Source: an uncultured Prevotella sp. | Lineage (GTDB): Bacteria; Bacteroidota; Bacteroidia; Bacteroidales; Bacteroidaceae | Reading direction: 5' to 3' | Length of the DNA: 64,000 bases | Assembly (NCBI RefSeq): GCF_946407605.1 | Contig: NZ_CAMJOS010000012.1 | Location: 1 to 64,000, forward strand | Shown here: positions 13,050 to 22,438 of the stretch, piece after piece | Layout: every line of letters begins with the position of its first letter | Numbering within the stretch: the first letter of the stretch is position 1 | Translations under genes and position numbers: made by a program | The notes under the pieces: generated by a model | The model's input: the letters and a program-made list of their open reading frames with translations, nothing else | Database searches by the model: none | What the model was told of the DNA's origin: nothing

Positions 13050-15176
13050 ATGGCAAAACAAGATTTGCATTTGACCCGCAATATCGGTATCATGGCTCAC
13101 ATCGATGCCGGTAAGACCACCACTTCTGAGCGTATCCTGTTCTACACAGGTAAGACCCATAAGATTGGTGAGGTGCACGATGGTGCAGCCACCATGGACT
13201 GGATGGCCCAGGAGCAAGAGCGCGGTATCACCATTACTTCTGCTGCTACCACCTGTAGCTGGAAGTGGAACAACAACAACTACAAGATCAATCTGATTGA
13301 TACTCCGGGACACGTGGACTTCACCGCAGAGGTGGAGCGTTCTCTGCGTGTGCTCGATGGAGCTGTGGCTACCTATAGCGCCGCTGATGGTGTGCAGCCC
13401 CAGTCTGAGACTGTATGGCGTCAGGCTGACAAGTACAATGTGCCCCGTATTGGTTACGTGAACAAGATGGACCGTTCTGGTGCTGACTTCTTCGAGACTG
13501 TTCAGCAGATGAAGGATATCCTGGGTGCCAACCCCGTTGTTATCCAGGTGCCCATCGGTGCTGAGGAGAACTTCAAGGGTCTGGTTGACCTGATCAAGAT
13601 GAAGGCTATTCTGTGGCACGACGAGACCATGGGTGCAGAGTATGACGTTGAGGAGATTCCCGCCGACCTCGCTGCCGAGTGCGACGAGTGGCGCAACAAG
13701 CTGCTTGAGGCTGCTGCCGAGTACGATGAGGCTCTGATGGAGAAGTACTTCGACGATCCAACTTCAATTACTGAGGATGAGATTATCGCTGCTATCCGTA
13801 AGGGTACCATCTCTATGGCTTGCACTCCCATGCTGCTGGGTTCTTCTTATAAGAATAAGGGTGTTCAGCCCCTGCTCGACTATGTTTGCGCATTCCTGCC
13901 CTCACCTCTTGATACTGAGGCTGTGATTGGTACAAACCCCAACACCGAGGAAGAGGAAAGTCGTAAGCCCAGCGAGGACGAGGCTACTTCAGCTCTCGCA
14001 TTCAAGATTGCAACCGATCCCTACATGGGTCGTCTGGTGTTCTTCCGTGTCTACTCTGGTAGCGTGAAGGCAGGTTCTTATGTTTACAACCCCCGTTCAG
14101 GCAAGAAGGAGCGCATCAGCCGCCTGTTCCAGATGAACTCAAACAAGGAGATTCCTATGGACTCTATCGACGCTGGTGACATTGGCGCAGGCGTAGGCTT
14201 CAAGGATATCCGCACTGGTGATACCCTCTGTGACGAAGAGAAGCCCATCGTGCTGGAGTCAATGACCTTCCCTGACACTGTGATCTCTATCGCCGTTGAG
14301 CCTAAGTCTCAGGCTGATATTGCTAAGCTGGACAACGGTCTTGCTAAGCTCGCTGAGGAAGACCCCACCTTCACCGTACGTACCGACGAGCAGAGTGGTC
14401 AGACCATTATCTCTGGTATGGGTGAGCTTCACCTCGATATCATTATCGACCGTCTGAAGCGTGAGTTCAAGGTAGAGTGTAACCAGGGTAAGCCCCAGGT
14501 TAACTACAAGGAAGCCATCACCAAGGAGGTTGAGATTGAAGAGACCTACAAGAAGCAGTCTGGTGGTCGCGGTAAGTACGCTAAGATGCTCGTAAAGGTT
14601 GGTCCTGTTGATGAGGACTACGACCTGAAGAACAATCCTGGCTTGCAGTTCGTCAACGAGGTTAAGGGCGGTAACATTCCTAAGGAGTTCATCCCCTCTA
14701 TCCAGAAGGGCTTCGAGGCAGCCATGAAGAATGGTATCCTCGGTGGCTATCCTGTTGACTCGCTGAAGGTGGTTGTTGTCGATGGTGGTTTCCACCCCGT
14801 TGACTCTGACCAGCTCTCATTCGAAATCGCTGCCCAGATGGCTTACAAGGAGGCTTGTGCTAAGGCTAAGCCCGTACTGATGGAGCCCATCATGAAACTC
14901 GAGGTTGTTACTCCCGAGGAGAACATGGGTGACGTTATTGGCGACTTGAACAAGCGTCGTGGTCAGGTAGAAGGTATGGAAGAGGCTCGCAGCGGTGCCC
15001 GTGTTGTAAAGGCTATGGTTCCCCTGTCAGAGATGTTCGGTTATGTAACCGCTCTGCGTACCATCACTTCTGGTCGTGCTACCAGCTCAATGGAGTACGA
15101 TCACCACGCTCCCCTCAGCAGCGCTATTGCTAAGGCTGTGCTCGAGGAGGTTAAGGGTCGTGCCGATCTCGTATAA
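13050..15176 (+). CDS. fusA: Translation elongation factor G
   Basis: EF-G is the GTPase that drives ribosomal translocation. The 708-residue protein has G1 [10 protein letters not shown] (about 16-25), switch I with RGITI, G3 DTPGHVDF (near 88-95), G4 NKMD near 142-145, then domains II to V, with the translocation loop and [12 protein letters not shown] near the C-terminus. Length matches canonical EF-G1. In most Bacteroidales the S10 operon (rpsJ onward) follows fusA; here a terminator and an ECF sigma operon follow. Confidence 0.97.
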   Translation: MAKQDLHLTRNIGIMAHIDAGKTTTSERILFYTGKTHKIGEVHDGAATMDWMAQEQERGITITSAATTCSWKWNNNNYKINLIDTPGHVDFTAEVERSLRVLDGAVATYSAADGVQPQSETVWRQADKYNVPRIGYVNKMDRSGADFFETVQQMKDILGANPVVIQVPIGAEENFKGLVDLIKMKAILWHDETMGAEYDVEEIPADLAAECDEWRNKLLEAAAEYDEALMEKYFDDPTSITEDEIIAAIRKGTISMACTPMLLGSSYKNKGVQPLLDYVCAFLPSPLDTEAVIGTNPNTEEEESRKPSEDEATSALAFKIATDPYMGRLVFFRVYSGSVKAGSYVYNPRSGKKERISRLFQMNSNKEIPMDSIDAGDIGAGVGFKDIRTGDTLCDEEKPIVLESMTFPDTVISIAVEPKSQADIAKLDNGLAKLAEEDPTFTVRTDEQSGQTIISGMGELHLDIIIDRLKREFKVECNQGKPQVNYKEAITKEVEIEETYKKQSGGRGKYAKMLVKVGPVDEDYDLKNNPGLQFVNEVKGGNIPKEFIPSIQKGFEAAMKNGILGGYPVDSLKVVVVDGGFHPVDSDQLSFEIAAQMAYKEACAKAKPVLMEPIMKLEVVTPEENMGDVIGDLNKRRGQVEGMEEARSGARVVKAMVPLSEMFGYVTALRTITSGRATSSMEYDHHAPLSSAIAKAVLEEVKGRADLV

Positions 15177-15218
15177 AGTGTTGAGAGTGAAGAGTCACTC
15201 TTTGCTTAATCATAGTAG

Positions 15219-15257
15219 AAATTCCGGAATCGCAATGCGGTTTCGGAATTTTTTTTT
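15219..15257 (+). terminator. Terminator after fusA
   Basis: AAATTCCG (15219-15226) pairs with CGGAATTT (15244-15251), with inner ATCGC/GCGGT pairing, followed by an uninterrupted T tract to 15257. It closes the str operon and abuts the next promoter. Confidence 0.88.
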
Positions 15258-15258
15258 G

Positions 15259-15267
15259 TATCTTTGC
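15259..15267 (+). promoter_or_regulatory. Promoter -7 box of the ECF sigma operon
   Basis: TATCTTTGC matches TAnnTTTG and starts two bases after the fusA terminator T tract. The start codon at 15312 is about 40 bases downstream of the expected transcription start. Confidence 0.6.
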
Positions 15268-15311
15268 AATAATTTCCGAATTTGTGTGTATATATAGGTA
15301 GAAAGCATCAA

Positions 15312-15860
15312 ATGGAAAAAGAGACGGAGATCCTGATTCGCGAGTTGCAGCAACAGAAACCAGCTGCATGCCAACGGCTGTTCAAGGCGTATGGTCCTGC
15401 CGTGTATCGCATGGTGCAGCGTATCGTGACCTGCCGTGAGGATGCCGAGGAAGTGTATCAGGATGTGTTTGTCAAGGCCCTCAGGGGTATAGGCAGTTTC
15501 GATGGTCGTCAGGCGTCGTTGGCCACATGGCTGAAAAGCATCGCCTACCATGAGTCGCTGAATTTCGTAAGGAGCAAAAGAGCCACCATTGTCTATATGG
15601 ATGACAGCGAGTTTGGTGCCAATCAGTTGGAGGATGCAGACGATGCACCTCAGGACGAGCAGACCATAGCGCAGCTGGAGCAGGCGCTGGCACAGTTGCC
15701 ACCCCATGAGCAAGCCGTGGTAAGCATGTTCTACTACGACAATATGAGCCTTGCCGACATCGCCTTTGTCACAGGCTCCGTAACCTCTACCGTAGGCTCA
15801 CAACTGAGCCGAATACGCAAGAAACTCTACCGAATGATTAAAACAAATGCGGAACAATGA
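15312..15860 (+). CDS. RNA polymerase sigma factor, ECF (sigma-70) family
   Basis: A 182-residue extracytoplasmic-function sigma factor. Region 2 (about 14-82) has CQRLFKAYGPAVYRMVQRIV, then DAEEVYQDVFVKAL and TWLKSIAYHESLNFVRSKR for -10 recognition. An acidic linker (about 92-115) precedes region 4 (about 118-175) with LPPHEQAVVSMFYYDNMSLADIA and the recognition helix TVGSQLSRIRKKL. I start at ATG 15312, after AGGTAGAAAG. Its stop overlaps the start of the next gene (ATGA), typical for a sigma/anti-sigma pair. Target promoters cannot be read from the window. Confidence 0.93.
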   Translation: MEKETEILIRELQQQKPAACQRLFKAYGPAVYRMVQRIVTCREDAEEVYQDVFVKALRGIGSFDGRQASLATWLKSIAYHESLNFVRSKRATIVYMDDSEFGANQLEDADDAPQDEQTIAQLEQALAQLPPHEQAVVSMFYYDNMSLADIAFVTGSVTSTVGSQLSRIRKKLYRMIKTNAEQ

Positions 15861-16945
15861 ACGATATCAAGAACGATAATAACCTGCGCGAAGCCATCAA
15901 CCGACGCGAACAGCAGTTGGAGCCGATGCCTGCCGACCTGAACGAACGGCTGATGCTGCGAATAGGGGAGCAGCCTGTTTTAGAGCAGCCTGAGACGAAA
16001 ACCAAGCATAGAGTGCTGTGGGCTTATGGCGCTGGTATAGCTGCTGTGGCAGCCGGCATTCTGCTGCTGGTGCTATTCAACTTCAAGCCAATGCAGCAAG
16101 AACCATCACCCGTTGTGGCACAGCAGACTACGTCGAAGCCTCTGGTGGCCCAGTCGCAACCCGTCGTTGACGAGCAACAGCCTGAGGCTGAAACCTCCGA
16201 ACAGCCTGAGCAGCAGCCTGTAGAGCCACAGACCGAGACAGAGTCCCGGACAGCCGAGTCGGCACCAGCTGAAGATGCGGAGAGTCCTCGCCACTACAAC
16301 CCTCAGGCCATTCCTGATATCACATCGCCAAGAGACGAGTTGTTCTTGACTTCTACATCAGGTATGACCACTAATAGGGGTTATAACGATGCCCTTGCTA
16401 CCTACACCGCTCATAAAGAAAGTGAGGACGACGACCTGAATGTGAATGCAGACAAGAACAAAGGTCAGATGCCAGAGGGATGGACAGACTTGAAGAACTG
16501 GAGCAATGACCATAAGCTCAATCGTAACCTGACGAAGAAGGAGCGCAGGATGCTGGCTGTGGCCAATGCTGTAGCCGACAGACAATGGCATATCGACATC
16601 CAGTCGATGAACACGATGCGCTATGGGTCGCGTACAGTGACTACCGATTTCTTCCTCGAATTACGTGGCGATACGCTGCGTAGCTATCTGCCCTATCTGG
16701 GACAGGCTCAGGTGTCGCCGTCGCTCTCACCCTCCATAGGTTTGAACTTCGAGGAGCGTATTATCCAGTATAAGGAGAGTCGTCCGAAGTCGAAATACAC
16801 GCAGATTGACATCGATGTGAAAACCCATGAGGACTCCTACCACTACGTCGTTGAACTCTACGACTCAGGCAGTGCCAGCATTCGTGTGCGCTCGCTGAAC
16901 CGTGACCCCATCAGTTTCGATGGAAGCCTTGACATTACTTATTAA
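15857..16945 (+). CDS. Single-span membrane protein, candidate anti-sigma factor
   Basis: A 362-residue protein overlapping the sigma gene by 4 bases. Residues 1-50 are cytoplasmic and charged, 53-74 form one membrane helix (AYGAGIAAVAAGILLLVLF), then comes a long Pro/Gln/Glu-rich periplasmic spacer (about 80-150, many QPE repeats) and a C-terminal domain (about 215-362) with LTKKERRMLAVANAVADRQWHIDIQSMN, which resembles the DUF4251 type of outer-strand domain. The layout, with an N-terminal segment facing the sigma factor, supports an anti-sigma role; no ZAS-type HxxxCxxC zinc motif is seen, so the assignment is by context. Confidence 0.7.
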   Translation: MNDIKNDNNLREAINRREQQLEPMPADLNERLMLRIGEQPVLEQPETKTKHRVLWAYGAGIAAVAAGILLLVLFNFKPMQQEPSPVVAQQTTSKPLVAQSQPVVDEQQPEAETSEQPEQQPVEPQTETESRTAESAPAEDAESPRHYNPQAIPDITSPRDELFLTSTSGMTTNRGYNDALATYTAHKESEDDDLNVNADKNKGQMPEGWTDLKNWSNDHKLNRNLTKKERRMLAVANAVADRQWHIDIQSMNTMRYGSRTVTTDFFLELRGDTLRSYLPYLGQAQVSPSLSPSIGLNFEERIIQYKESRPKSKYTQIDIDVKTHEDSYHYVVELYDSGSASIRVRSLNRDPISFDGSLDITY

Positions 16946-16959
16946 AAACCAATAGACCT

Positions 16960-18783
16960 ATGAAGAAAACTGTTACCATCATGCTGATACTTGTGCTTGT
17001 TGGAATGACGGCACATGCTAAGAAGAGTAGTAAGATCATCAGTCAGACCGAAGGAAAAGTCACCTTTGTGGTCGATGAGAATCTCGCACCCTTTGAGGGA
17101 AATTACACCCTGGAGGCTTCTCTTCAGTGGGGTGATAAAGCGCTCAGGAGCATCTTCTTCGATGAAGGGGTACCAGGCGATATACAAGCCATGATTGCCA
17201 GAAGCTTCTCTGACGACGAGTCGTTTTACACCTTTACGGGTAAGGACGTGTTCTTCCAAACCATTGTGCGCGCCTATGCCGAGCACCGTTCGTTGGTACT
17301 CTCGCCCGATATGGTGTGGGTGCTTATTAGTCAGGGCTTTGCCCGCTATGTCAACGCCCATCCCGAAGAGATGCGCGACAAACTTGTGAGCCATGCAGAC
17401 AAGATGGATTTAGTGGTGATGTCCGACAAGGAGTTACTCTCTGAGGATGCTAACTGGGAGAAGCTGATGTCTGACTTTACTGCTCAAATCAACAAAAACA
17501 CCAAGGGCGATATAGCACAGACCATCACCGCCGATTTTACCACGACAGGCATCACCGAGCGTATCACCTCTCAAATCACGCTGATGGAGACCATGAAGAG
17601 CTATTTCGACTATGTGGTCCACTATATAGGTTGCGGCATACCTTCCATCACGCTCACTGGTACGCCTGAGGATTGGCAGAAAGTGCTTCAGAAGACACAG
17701 CGGCTGCGTCAGTACGGCATCGGTCAGTGGACGCAAAGCCTCGAACCTATCCTCACCGAGTTTGTCAAGGCGTCAGAAGGAAAGCCAAACCAGTCTTTCT
17801 GGCAAGAAATGGTCAAAAAGGGAAGGGTTGGTCAGATGGTTGGAGGCAAATGCGGCATGCGTGAGCCTACACAGTTGGATGGCTGGATACTCAAGTTCTT
17901 CCCCGACGAGAATGGACTGACGCTCGACCAAGTGCCCCACAACCACAAGATGCCGTCAGAGCGCGTATATGTTGATTTCATATACCAAATCATCAATCCT
18001 GTCGATGGCACCGTCCTTAATGAGACACCGCTACAGCTCGTTGCTGGCTTCATCGGCACCGAAGTTGACCGCCAGACACATACCCTCACGCCCAAGATGG
18101 GGTGGGTGGTACGACAGATGAAAGGCAAGGAAGATATCGTCAAGCGACTGGAGCAGATGGACTCCGAATCCTCTTTCATGGGTATCGAGTTACGTGTGAA
18201 AGAAGTGCCTGAGCACCTCTCCCTCCTGCCTCATATCCGCAGACTGACCCTTTATTTCACCTCAGACGTTGTGCTGCCCGAGTGGTTCTATAACCTGCAG
18301 ATTGACAACCTGACAATAGAAGGCAAGATGAGCGACGAGCAGGAAGCCGCCATCAAGGCTCATTTCCCCCGTGCCACCATCCGTCGTTACGTCAACGGCA
18401 TCATTCGCATCGTCTCCAATATGCCAGAGACTATAATTAATGAAGCCCCCTCCAAGTCTAAGCTGACGGATAGTTCCCTTACCCAAAAGACGAAAAAGAA
18501 AAAAGGTGTTAAGATTTACAACACTCTTTTCGGAACGGTGAGTGATGGTGCTGGCCCGCTGATAGGCGCCACCATCTGCGAGATTGATGAGCAAGGTCGC
18601 ATTATAAAATCCACCGTTTCCGACATCAACGGCCGCTTCAACCTCCTTGTAAACAGTCCCCAACACAAATTCCGAATTATCTATATCGGTTTTGATACCG
18701 TCACTCTTGATTACAGTAAGAAAAAACTTGATATCGTCATGCAGCCCAAAAACAGCTGGAGGGTTATACCTCTTAATTCATAA
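16960..18783 (+). CDS. Secreted DUF4419 protein with C-terminal CarboxypepD_reg-like domain
   Basis: A 607-residue protein with signal peptide (1-20, MKKTVTIMLILVLVGMTAHA). Residues about 55-400 form a DUF4419 domain (FYTFTGKDVFFQTIVRAYAEHRSLVLSPDMVWVLISQG, split). The C-terminal 90 residues (about 515-600) read like a peptidase-regulatory beta-sandwich: LFGTVSDGAGPLIGATI, then SDINGRFNLLV and FRIIYIGFDT, the plug-side domain usually found on TonB receptors. It lies 14 bases after the anti-sigma candidate, so it is the third gene of the ECF operon and perhaps a regulated output or sensor. Function unknown. Confidence 0.85.
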   Translation: MKKTVTIMLILVLVGMTAHAKKSSKIISQTEGKVTFVVDENLAPFEGNYTLEASLQWGDKALRSIFFDEGVPGDIQAMIARSFSDDESFYTFTGKDVFFQTIVRAYAEHRSLVLSPDMVWVLISQGFARYVNAHPEEMRDKLVSHADKMDLVVMSDKELLSEDANWEKLMSDFTAQINKNTKGDIAQTITADFTTTGITERITSQITLMETMKSYFDYVVHYIGCGIPSITLTGTPEDWQKVLQKTQRLRQYGIGQWTQSLEPILTEFVKASEGKPNQSFWQEMVKKGRVGQMVGGKCGMREPTQLDGWILKFFPDENGLTLDQVPHNHKMPSERVYVDFIYQIINPVDGTVLNETPLQLVAGFIGTEVDRQTHTLTPKMGWVVRQMKGKEDIVKRLEQMDSESSFMGIELRVKEVPEHLSLLPHIRRLTLYFTSDVVLPEWFYNLQIDNLTIEGKMSDEQEAAIKAHFPRATIRRYVNGIIRIVSNMPETIINEAPSKSKLTDSSLTQKTKKKKGVKIYNTLFGTVSDGAGPLIGATICEIDEQGRIIKSTVSDINGRFNLLVNSPQHKFRIIYIGFDTVTLDYSKKKLDIVMQPKNSWRVIPLNS

Positions 18784-18858
18784 GCAAGCGCTCGAGCTAT
18801 GCTTGCTACCAACGGGACGCAAGAACCACGACCCGAAGTTGGTGAAAGCCCCTGAAAC

Positions 18859-18889
18859 AAAAAATCCCAAGATTGCTCTTGGGATTTTT
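18859..18889. terminator. Bidirectional terminator next to the att repeat
   Basis: ATCCCAAGA (18864-18872) pairs with TCTTGGGAT (18877-18885) around TTGC, with an A run on the left and a T run on the right. Read on the plus strand it can end the DUF4419 operon. Read on the minus strand it sits directly behind the 20-bp tRNA-Asn 3' copy at 18890-18909, exactly where a tRNA-Asn terminator would lie. Confidence 0.85.
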
Positions 18890-18909
18890 GCGCTTCAGGA
18901 TGGGCTTGA
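18890..18909. repeat. Left att-like repeat: copy of the tRNA-Asn 3' end
   Basis: The 20 bases GCGCTTCAGGATGGGCTTGA are identical and co-oriented with 28295-28314, the 3' end of the tRNA-Asn gene (acceptor strand, T-stem and most of the T-loop). This is the usual footprint of a tyrosine-recombinase element inserted into a tRNA. An integrase fragment starts 17 bases to the right. Confidence 0.8.
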
Positions 18910-18926
18910 GTACGTAACGGTGTTGA

Positions 18927-19166
18927 CAGGCGTGGAAAAGCGATCTGAACAAACTTACATGTTCACATACGGCACGAAGAAGCGGAACCACCAACTTATA
19001 TAAATTAGGTGTGTTGTCAGATCAAGAGATTCGCAGCATTACAGGACATCAGTCTCAAAAGGTCTTTGAGAGTTATATCCGAATAGGTATCTCCGAGCAA
19101 GCCCAGAGAGTTGGTGATAAGATTAAGGCCGCAAGAGAAGCAATGAAAAAACAGGTTGACAAGTAG
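18927..19166 (+). pseudogene. Tyrosine recombinase/integrase, C-terminal fragment
   Basis: A reading frame open from a stop at 18924 codes 79 residues with no start codon. It contains HTARRSGTTNLYKLGV (catalytic His and Arg, H-x-x-R box), SITGHQSQKVFESYI (the GH box and the nucleophile Tyr) and a short basic tail ending at TAG 19166, the last third of a Bacteroidota phage-type integrase catalytic domain. The N-terminal SAM-like and first half of the catalytic domain are absent: the frame breaks off next to the att repeat. It cannot be active, and marks the left edge as a decayed mobile element. Confidence 0.88.
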
Positions 19167-19291
19167 AAAAATGTTAAGGCAATTTCAACTTTCAACCGGT
19201 TTGAGAATGAAAATATACACGAAAACCAACTTTTTCTTGGCAGAAATACAACAAAAAAGTTGGATTTCGTGCTATTTTTAGAAAAAAGTTG

Positions 19292-19299
19292 TATCTTTG
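19292..19299 (+). promoter_or_regulatory. Promoter -7 box before the ATPase remnant
   Basis: TATCTTTG fits the Bacteroidota -7 box, 27 bases upstream of the ATG at 19326. The intact promoter suggests that the downstream gene was once expressed. Confidence 0.5.
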
Positions 19300-19325
19300 C
19301 ACTCAGTTATAAAAGATGGTTATTT

Positions 19326-19430
19326 ATGGAAAGTCAAAATATTATAGGTAGAGATAGTGAAATGGCTGAGTTACAACGATGCTTGGACTCCAATCGTTCA
19401 GAACTTGTCATAGTCTATGGATGTAAATAA
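19326..19430 (+). pseudogene. AAA-type ATPase, truncated N-terminus (34 codons)
   Basis: The frame reads MESQNIIGRDSEMAELQRCL, then NRSELVIVYGCK and stop. This is the N-terminal signature of the Bacteroidota ATP-binding protein family (IIGR..E...L......SEFVVVYGRRRVGKT), cut off just where the Walker A P-loop should begin. The following 50 bases do not restore the motif in any frame. I read it as a truncated gene left by a deletion within the decayed element. Confidence 0.72.
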
Positions 19431-19480
19431 TCTCGGTAAAGTATACCGCCATAATAATCGTGTAGTATACCACTCGATAG

Positions 19481-20044
19481 TCGTCTATATGGAAGATAAC
19501 TATCATACGCATTTGTGAATCAACATTTTATAAAAAGCAACTAACCATTAAGTCCTTATATATACTGGTCCATGACGAATTATTATTTGGTTTATTCTAC
19601 CGTTATTATTTACATACAGAATGCCGCAAGTCATATGTAAGCAATGCTTTTTGGTATGCAACACTGCTCGTTAAGACAGTTACAGACTGGAAAGGAGATA
19701 ACGCCACTATCAATTCCCTACAAGATGATGCTAATCGTATCGCTGATGGAACCTGGGAGTCATACCATCAGAAGCGTGACCAGCTCTTTGACGCTGCCGT
19801 CAATGCTCTGGTAGAAATGGGCAACTGTCAAAATCAACGCCATCTGAACCAAAACCAAGCCAATATTATTGAAGCATTCCTTGCCTTTGATGGCAGTGAC
19901 AGGACACAATTATGTGAAGAAATCTGGAATGTCGCCAGTCCCAAGGTTGATTATTATTGGCGTGATGGAACCTTTGACGCGCTTGAAGAATTGCGCACAA
20001 AGGAACTCTATAACAGAAAATACGGTAATGGGCGATCGATTTAA
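19481..20044 (+). pseudogene. Unidentified protein, 5'-truncated remnant
   Basis: The frame is open from the codon after TAG 19478 to TAA 20044 (187 codons) but has no ATG until 19817, which would leave only 75 residues. The part from about 19560 looks coding: YILVHDELLFGLFYRYYL, FWYATLLVKTVTDW, GTWESYHQKRDQLFDAAVNAL, and a C-terminus with VDYYWRDGTFDALEELR. I do not recognise the family. Codon use and composition are more AT-rich than in the flanking core genes. Position between integrase and ATPase remnants and a phosphate operon suggests debris of the same element; a short expressed protein from 19817 remains possible. Confidence 0.5.
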
Positions 20045-20058
20045 TTCGATCGCCCATT
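20027..20058. terminator. Perfect 13-bp inverted repeat, probable bidirectional terminator
   Basis: AATGGGCGATCGA (20027-20039) is followed after 6 bases by its exact complement TCGATCGCCCATT (20046-20058). It overlaps the stop codon of the remnant gene and lies 85 bases beyond the end of the minus-strand Pit operon, so it can serve convergent transcripts. There is no long T run. Confidence 0.55.
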
Positions 20059-20142
20059 ATTAAGGTGATTACTTGTTATTATGACACTTCAAGTGTCATC
20101 AGAGGAGTCGATGCCCATCCGACAATTGTATTATTAAATTTA

Positions 20143-22422
20143 TTACTCATCAAACTTGTTTGCTCCCCTCACAGTATGGCGCAAGGCACTGAGAAGTTGT
20201 TGCGTCTCCTGAACCAAATTCAGAAATACAGTCATACTCTCAATATTGAGTTGCTTGGCTTGAATGTCGTGGATGATAGTCCGTCGATAATCGGAAAGCT
20301 GTGATTGCAGTTTTTCGGCATCACCACGTATCAACGCCATTGTTTCGGCATGGCAGGCCCGGTTGAAGAGTTGTAATATCTCATTGCGCATCTGAATGAA
20401 CTCTTGGATATATTTGCTTGGCACTGGACTGAAGTTGTTGCCTACATGCTCTAAGCATGGCTCACCCATACGTTTCAAGCAATATACCATTTGCGCCAGC
20501 GAGTTGATTGTCAGAAAGTACCATGTGCCCTTCTCAATACTAAACATGGGGTCTATACGTCGTTGGGCCATAATCTGTTTGCGTCGCTGGCGTTTTATAT
20601 CTTTGCGTTGGTTTTCGGTCACCGCTGCGGTACGTTTCAGCGTACGATAGTCCTCATAAAAGAAAGCATCGGTCATCGATTTATAAGTTTCTGCTACCAA
20701 TTGTAGTTGATGTGTGATGGTTAGTGCCACATGTTGTCGAAGCAGTATCCAACATTCTGCTTTATCGCTGCTACGAACAATGCGATCAAACAATTCGTCG
20801 GCCTCACTGGTCTTGTTGCTTTTTTCATAGTGCAGATGGCTTCGAATAAGCAAGAAGATGGCCAGCGCGATGGCAACGGCCATTGCCACAAACGATCCAA
20901 AGAACAGGGCGATGCAGACGAGGAAGCACAACATGAACGCTACACCAGCCGTGATGAACCAACCACCTATGACCGATAGCACACCAGTAATACGGAATAC
21001 TGCGCTCTCGCGACTCCATGCTCGGTCTGCCAGCGAAGCACCCATGGCTACCATAAAAGTGACGTAGGTGGTGGATAGCGGCAGTTTGAGCGATGTACCC
21101 AATGCCACCAGCGCCCCAGCGAGAACCAGATTGACCGCTGCACGAATCTCATCGAAGGCGGCTCCCCGCTTCAACACGGCAGCATCGGCATTAAAGCGTG
21201 AGTCAATCCATCGCGCCACACCATTCGGAACTACAGAAGCCATGCCGTTGGCCATATTTCTGGACGTGCGCACCAACGTCCGTGCCACACCACTCGAACC
21301 AAACATCTCGTCACCCTCATCCTGTCGCGAGAGGTCCACCGAGGTCTTCACTACGTTCTGCGCCTTCTTTGAGAAGACCAGTGCGAGCACCATCACCACA
21401 CCTGCCGCGATGAGATAGAGTGCGGGGGTATGAGCACTATCCATCAGTGAGTACATCATGTAGTCCTGCGATTCGCCATTGCCGTTGGCCATGTAGTCCT
21501 GATATGCCTCAAGTCCTGTCAGCGGAACACCTACAAAGTTCACGAGGTCGTTGCCTGCAAATGCCATTGCCAGGGCGAAGGTGCCCAACAATACAACGAA
21601 CTTTAGTACGGGCAGTTTCATGGCACTCAGCAGCGTCAATAGCACAGAGAAAACGGCCGCGCCTCCGCCAATAATCAGAAGCGTGTTTTGACTGACCATT
21701 TCTTTCAACTCAGGCGTCATTAAACTGCTACTCTTCAATCCGTTGATAAGCAGGAACCAAACAATGGCCGTCACTGATAGTCCACCAAAGATACCAATCT
21801 TTAACGACGATGCAACCAGACTTCCCATCTTGCCTGACTGATCTGTCGTTCTCCCGTTCACACGGTATGTAAAAGTGAAAACGACGCGTGCCACCCACTG
21901 CACCAGCATGCCGAGGACAAACGCAATGGCAACACTGAGGAAAATGCCAAGGATGACCGAAATGGCTTTCTCCGTGTTCAGCAGATCACCTAATGAAAGT
22001 AACGTCCCGTCTGCTGCCGTTGCCCCGTGGAGTATCTGCAGCAGGGCGATGGCAAATGCTCCTCCCAGCAGTTCGAATACCATCGAGACGGTGGTGGATG
22101 TCGGCATGCCGAGCGTGTTGAACACATCGAGCAGTACCACGTCGGTAATCATTACAGCCAGGAATACACACATCACGTCGTAGAATGAGAAATACTGTGG
22201 CGTCATGATGCCGTGCCGGGCCACGTCCATCATGCCATTGCTCAAGGCCGCTCCAGCAAACACACCGATAGCCGCCACTGACACAACTGTCCTGTATCTC
22301 GCCACCTTAGCACCGATGGCAGAGTTCAGGAAGTTTACTGCATCATTGCTGACTCCGACTACGAGGTCAAAAACTGCCAGCACAATAAGAAATATAACTA
22401 TTCCGAGAAATAAGGTATTCAT
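20143..22422 (-). CDS. Inorganic phosphate transporter (PiT/PHO4 family) with PhoU-like C-terminal extension
   Basis: A 759-residue inner-membrane phosphate permease. The N-terminal PiT repeat has GVSNDAVNFLNSAIGAK (about 23-39) and the second repeat MPTSTTVSMVFELLGG (about 105-120) with matching elements GNDLVNFVGVPLTG and LPLSTTYVTFMVAMG further on; about a dozen membrane helices extend to about 540. The last 200 residues are soluble and helical and resemble the DUF47/PhoU-type domain found with such transporters. It is the last gene of the DUF2490-HD-Pit operon (17-base gap), under the divergent 11-bp repeat promoter. Confidence 0.93.
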   Translation of the reverse strand: MNTLFLGIVIFLIVLAVFDLVVGVSNDAVNFLNSAIGAKVARYRTVVSVAAIGVFAGAALSNGMMDVARHGIMTPQYFSFYDVMCVFLAVMITDVVLLDVFNTLGMPTSTTVSMVFELLGGAFAIALLQILHGATAADGTLLSLGDLLNTEKAISVILGIFLSVAIAFVLGMLVQWVARVVFTFTYRVNGRTTDQSGKMGSLVASSLKIGIFGGLSVTAIVWFLLINGLKSSSLMTPELKEMVSQNTLLIIGGGAAVFSVLLTLLSAMKLPVLKFVVLLGTFALAMAFAGNDLVNFVGVPLTGLEAYQDYMANGNGESQDYMMYSLMDSAHTPALYLIAAGVVMVLALVFSKKAQNVVKTSVDLSRQDEGDEMFGSSGVARTLVRTSRNMANGMASVVPNGVARWIDSRFNADAAVLKRGAAFDEIRAAVNLVLAGALVALGTSLKLPLSTTYVTFMVAMGASLADRAWSRESAVFRITGVLSVIGGWFITAGVAFMLCFLVCIALFFGSFVAMAVAIALAIFLLIRSHLHYEKSNKTSEADELFDRIVRSSDKAECWILLRQHVALTITHQLQLVAETYKSMTDAFFYEDYRTLKRTAAVTENQRKDIKRQRRKQIMAQRRIDPMFSIEKGTWYFLTINSLAQMVYCLKRMGEPCLEHVGNNFSPVPSKYIQEFIQMRNEILQLFNRACHAETMALIRGDAEKLQSQLSDYRRTIIHDIQAKQLNIESMTVFLNLVQETQQLLSALRHTVRGANKFDE

Positions 22423-22438
22423 TATTCTTTTTATTTGA

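Noticed and set aside
16960..18783. Possible continuation of the DUF4419 gene into the region after 18783
   Set aside because: The stop at 18783 is followed by a terminator and the att repeat; the frame beyond it matches integrase, not this protein.
20086..20100. Short inverted repeat GACACTTCAAGTGTC near the Pit gene end as a regulator site
   Set aside because: It lies at the 3' end of the operon; more likely part of terminator structure, and too short to support alone.
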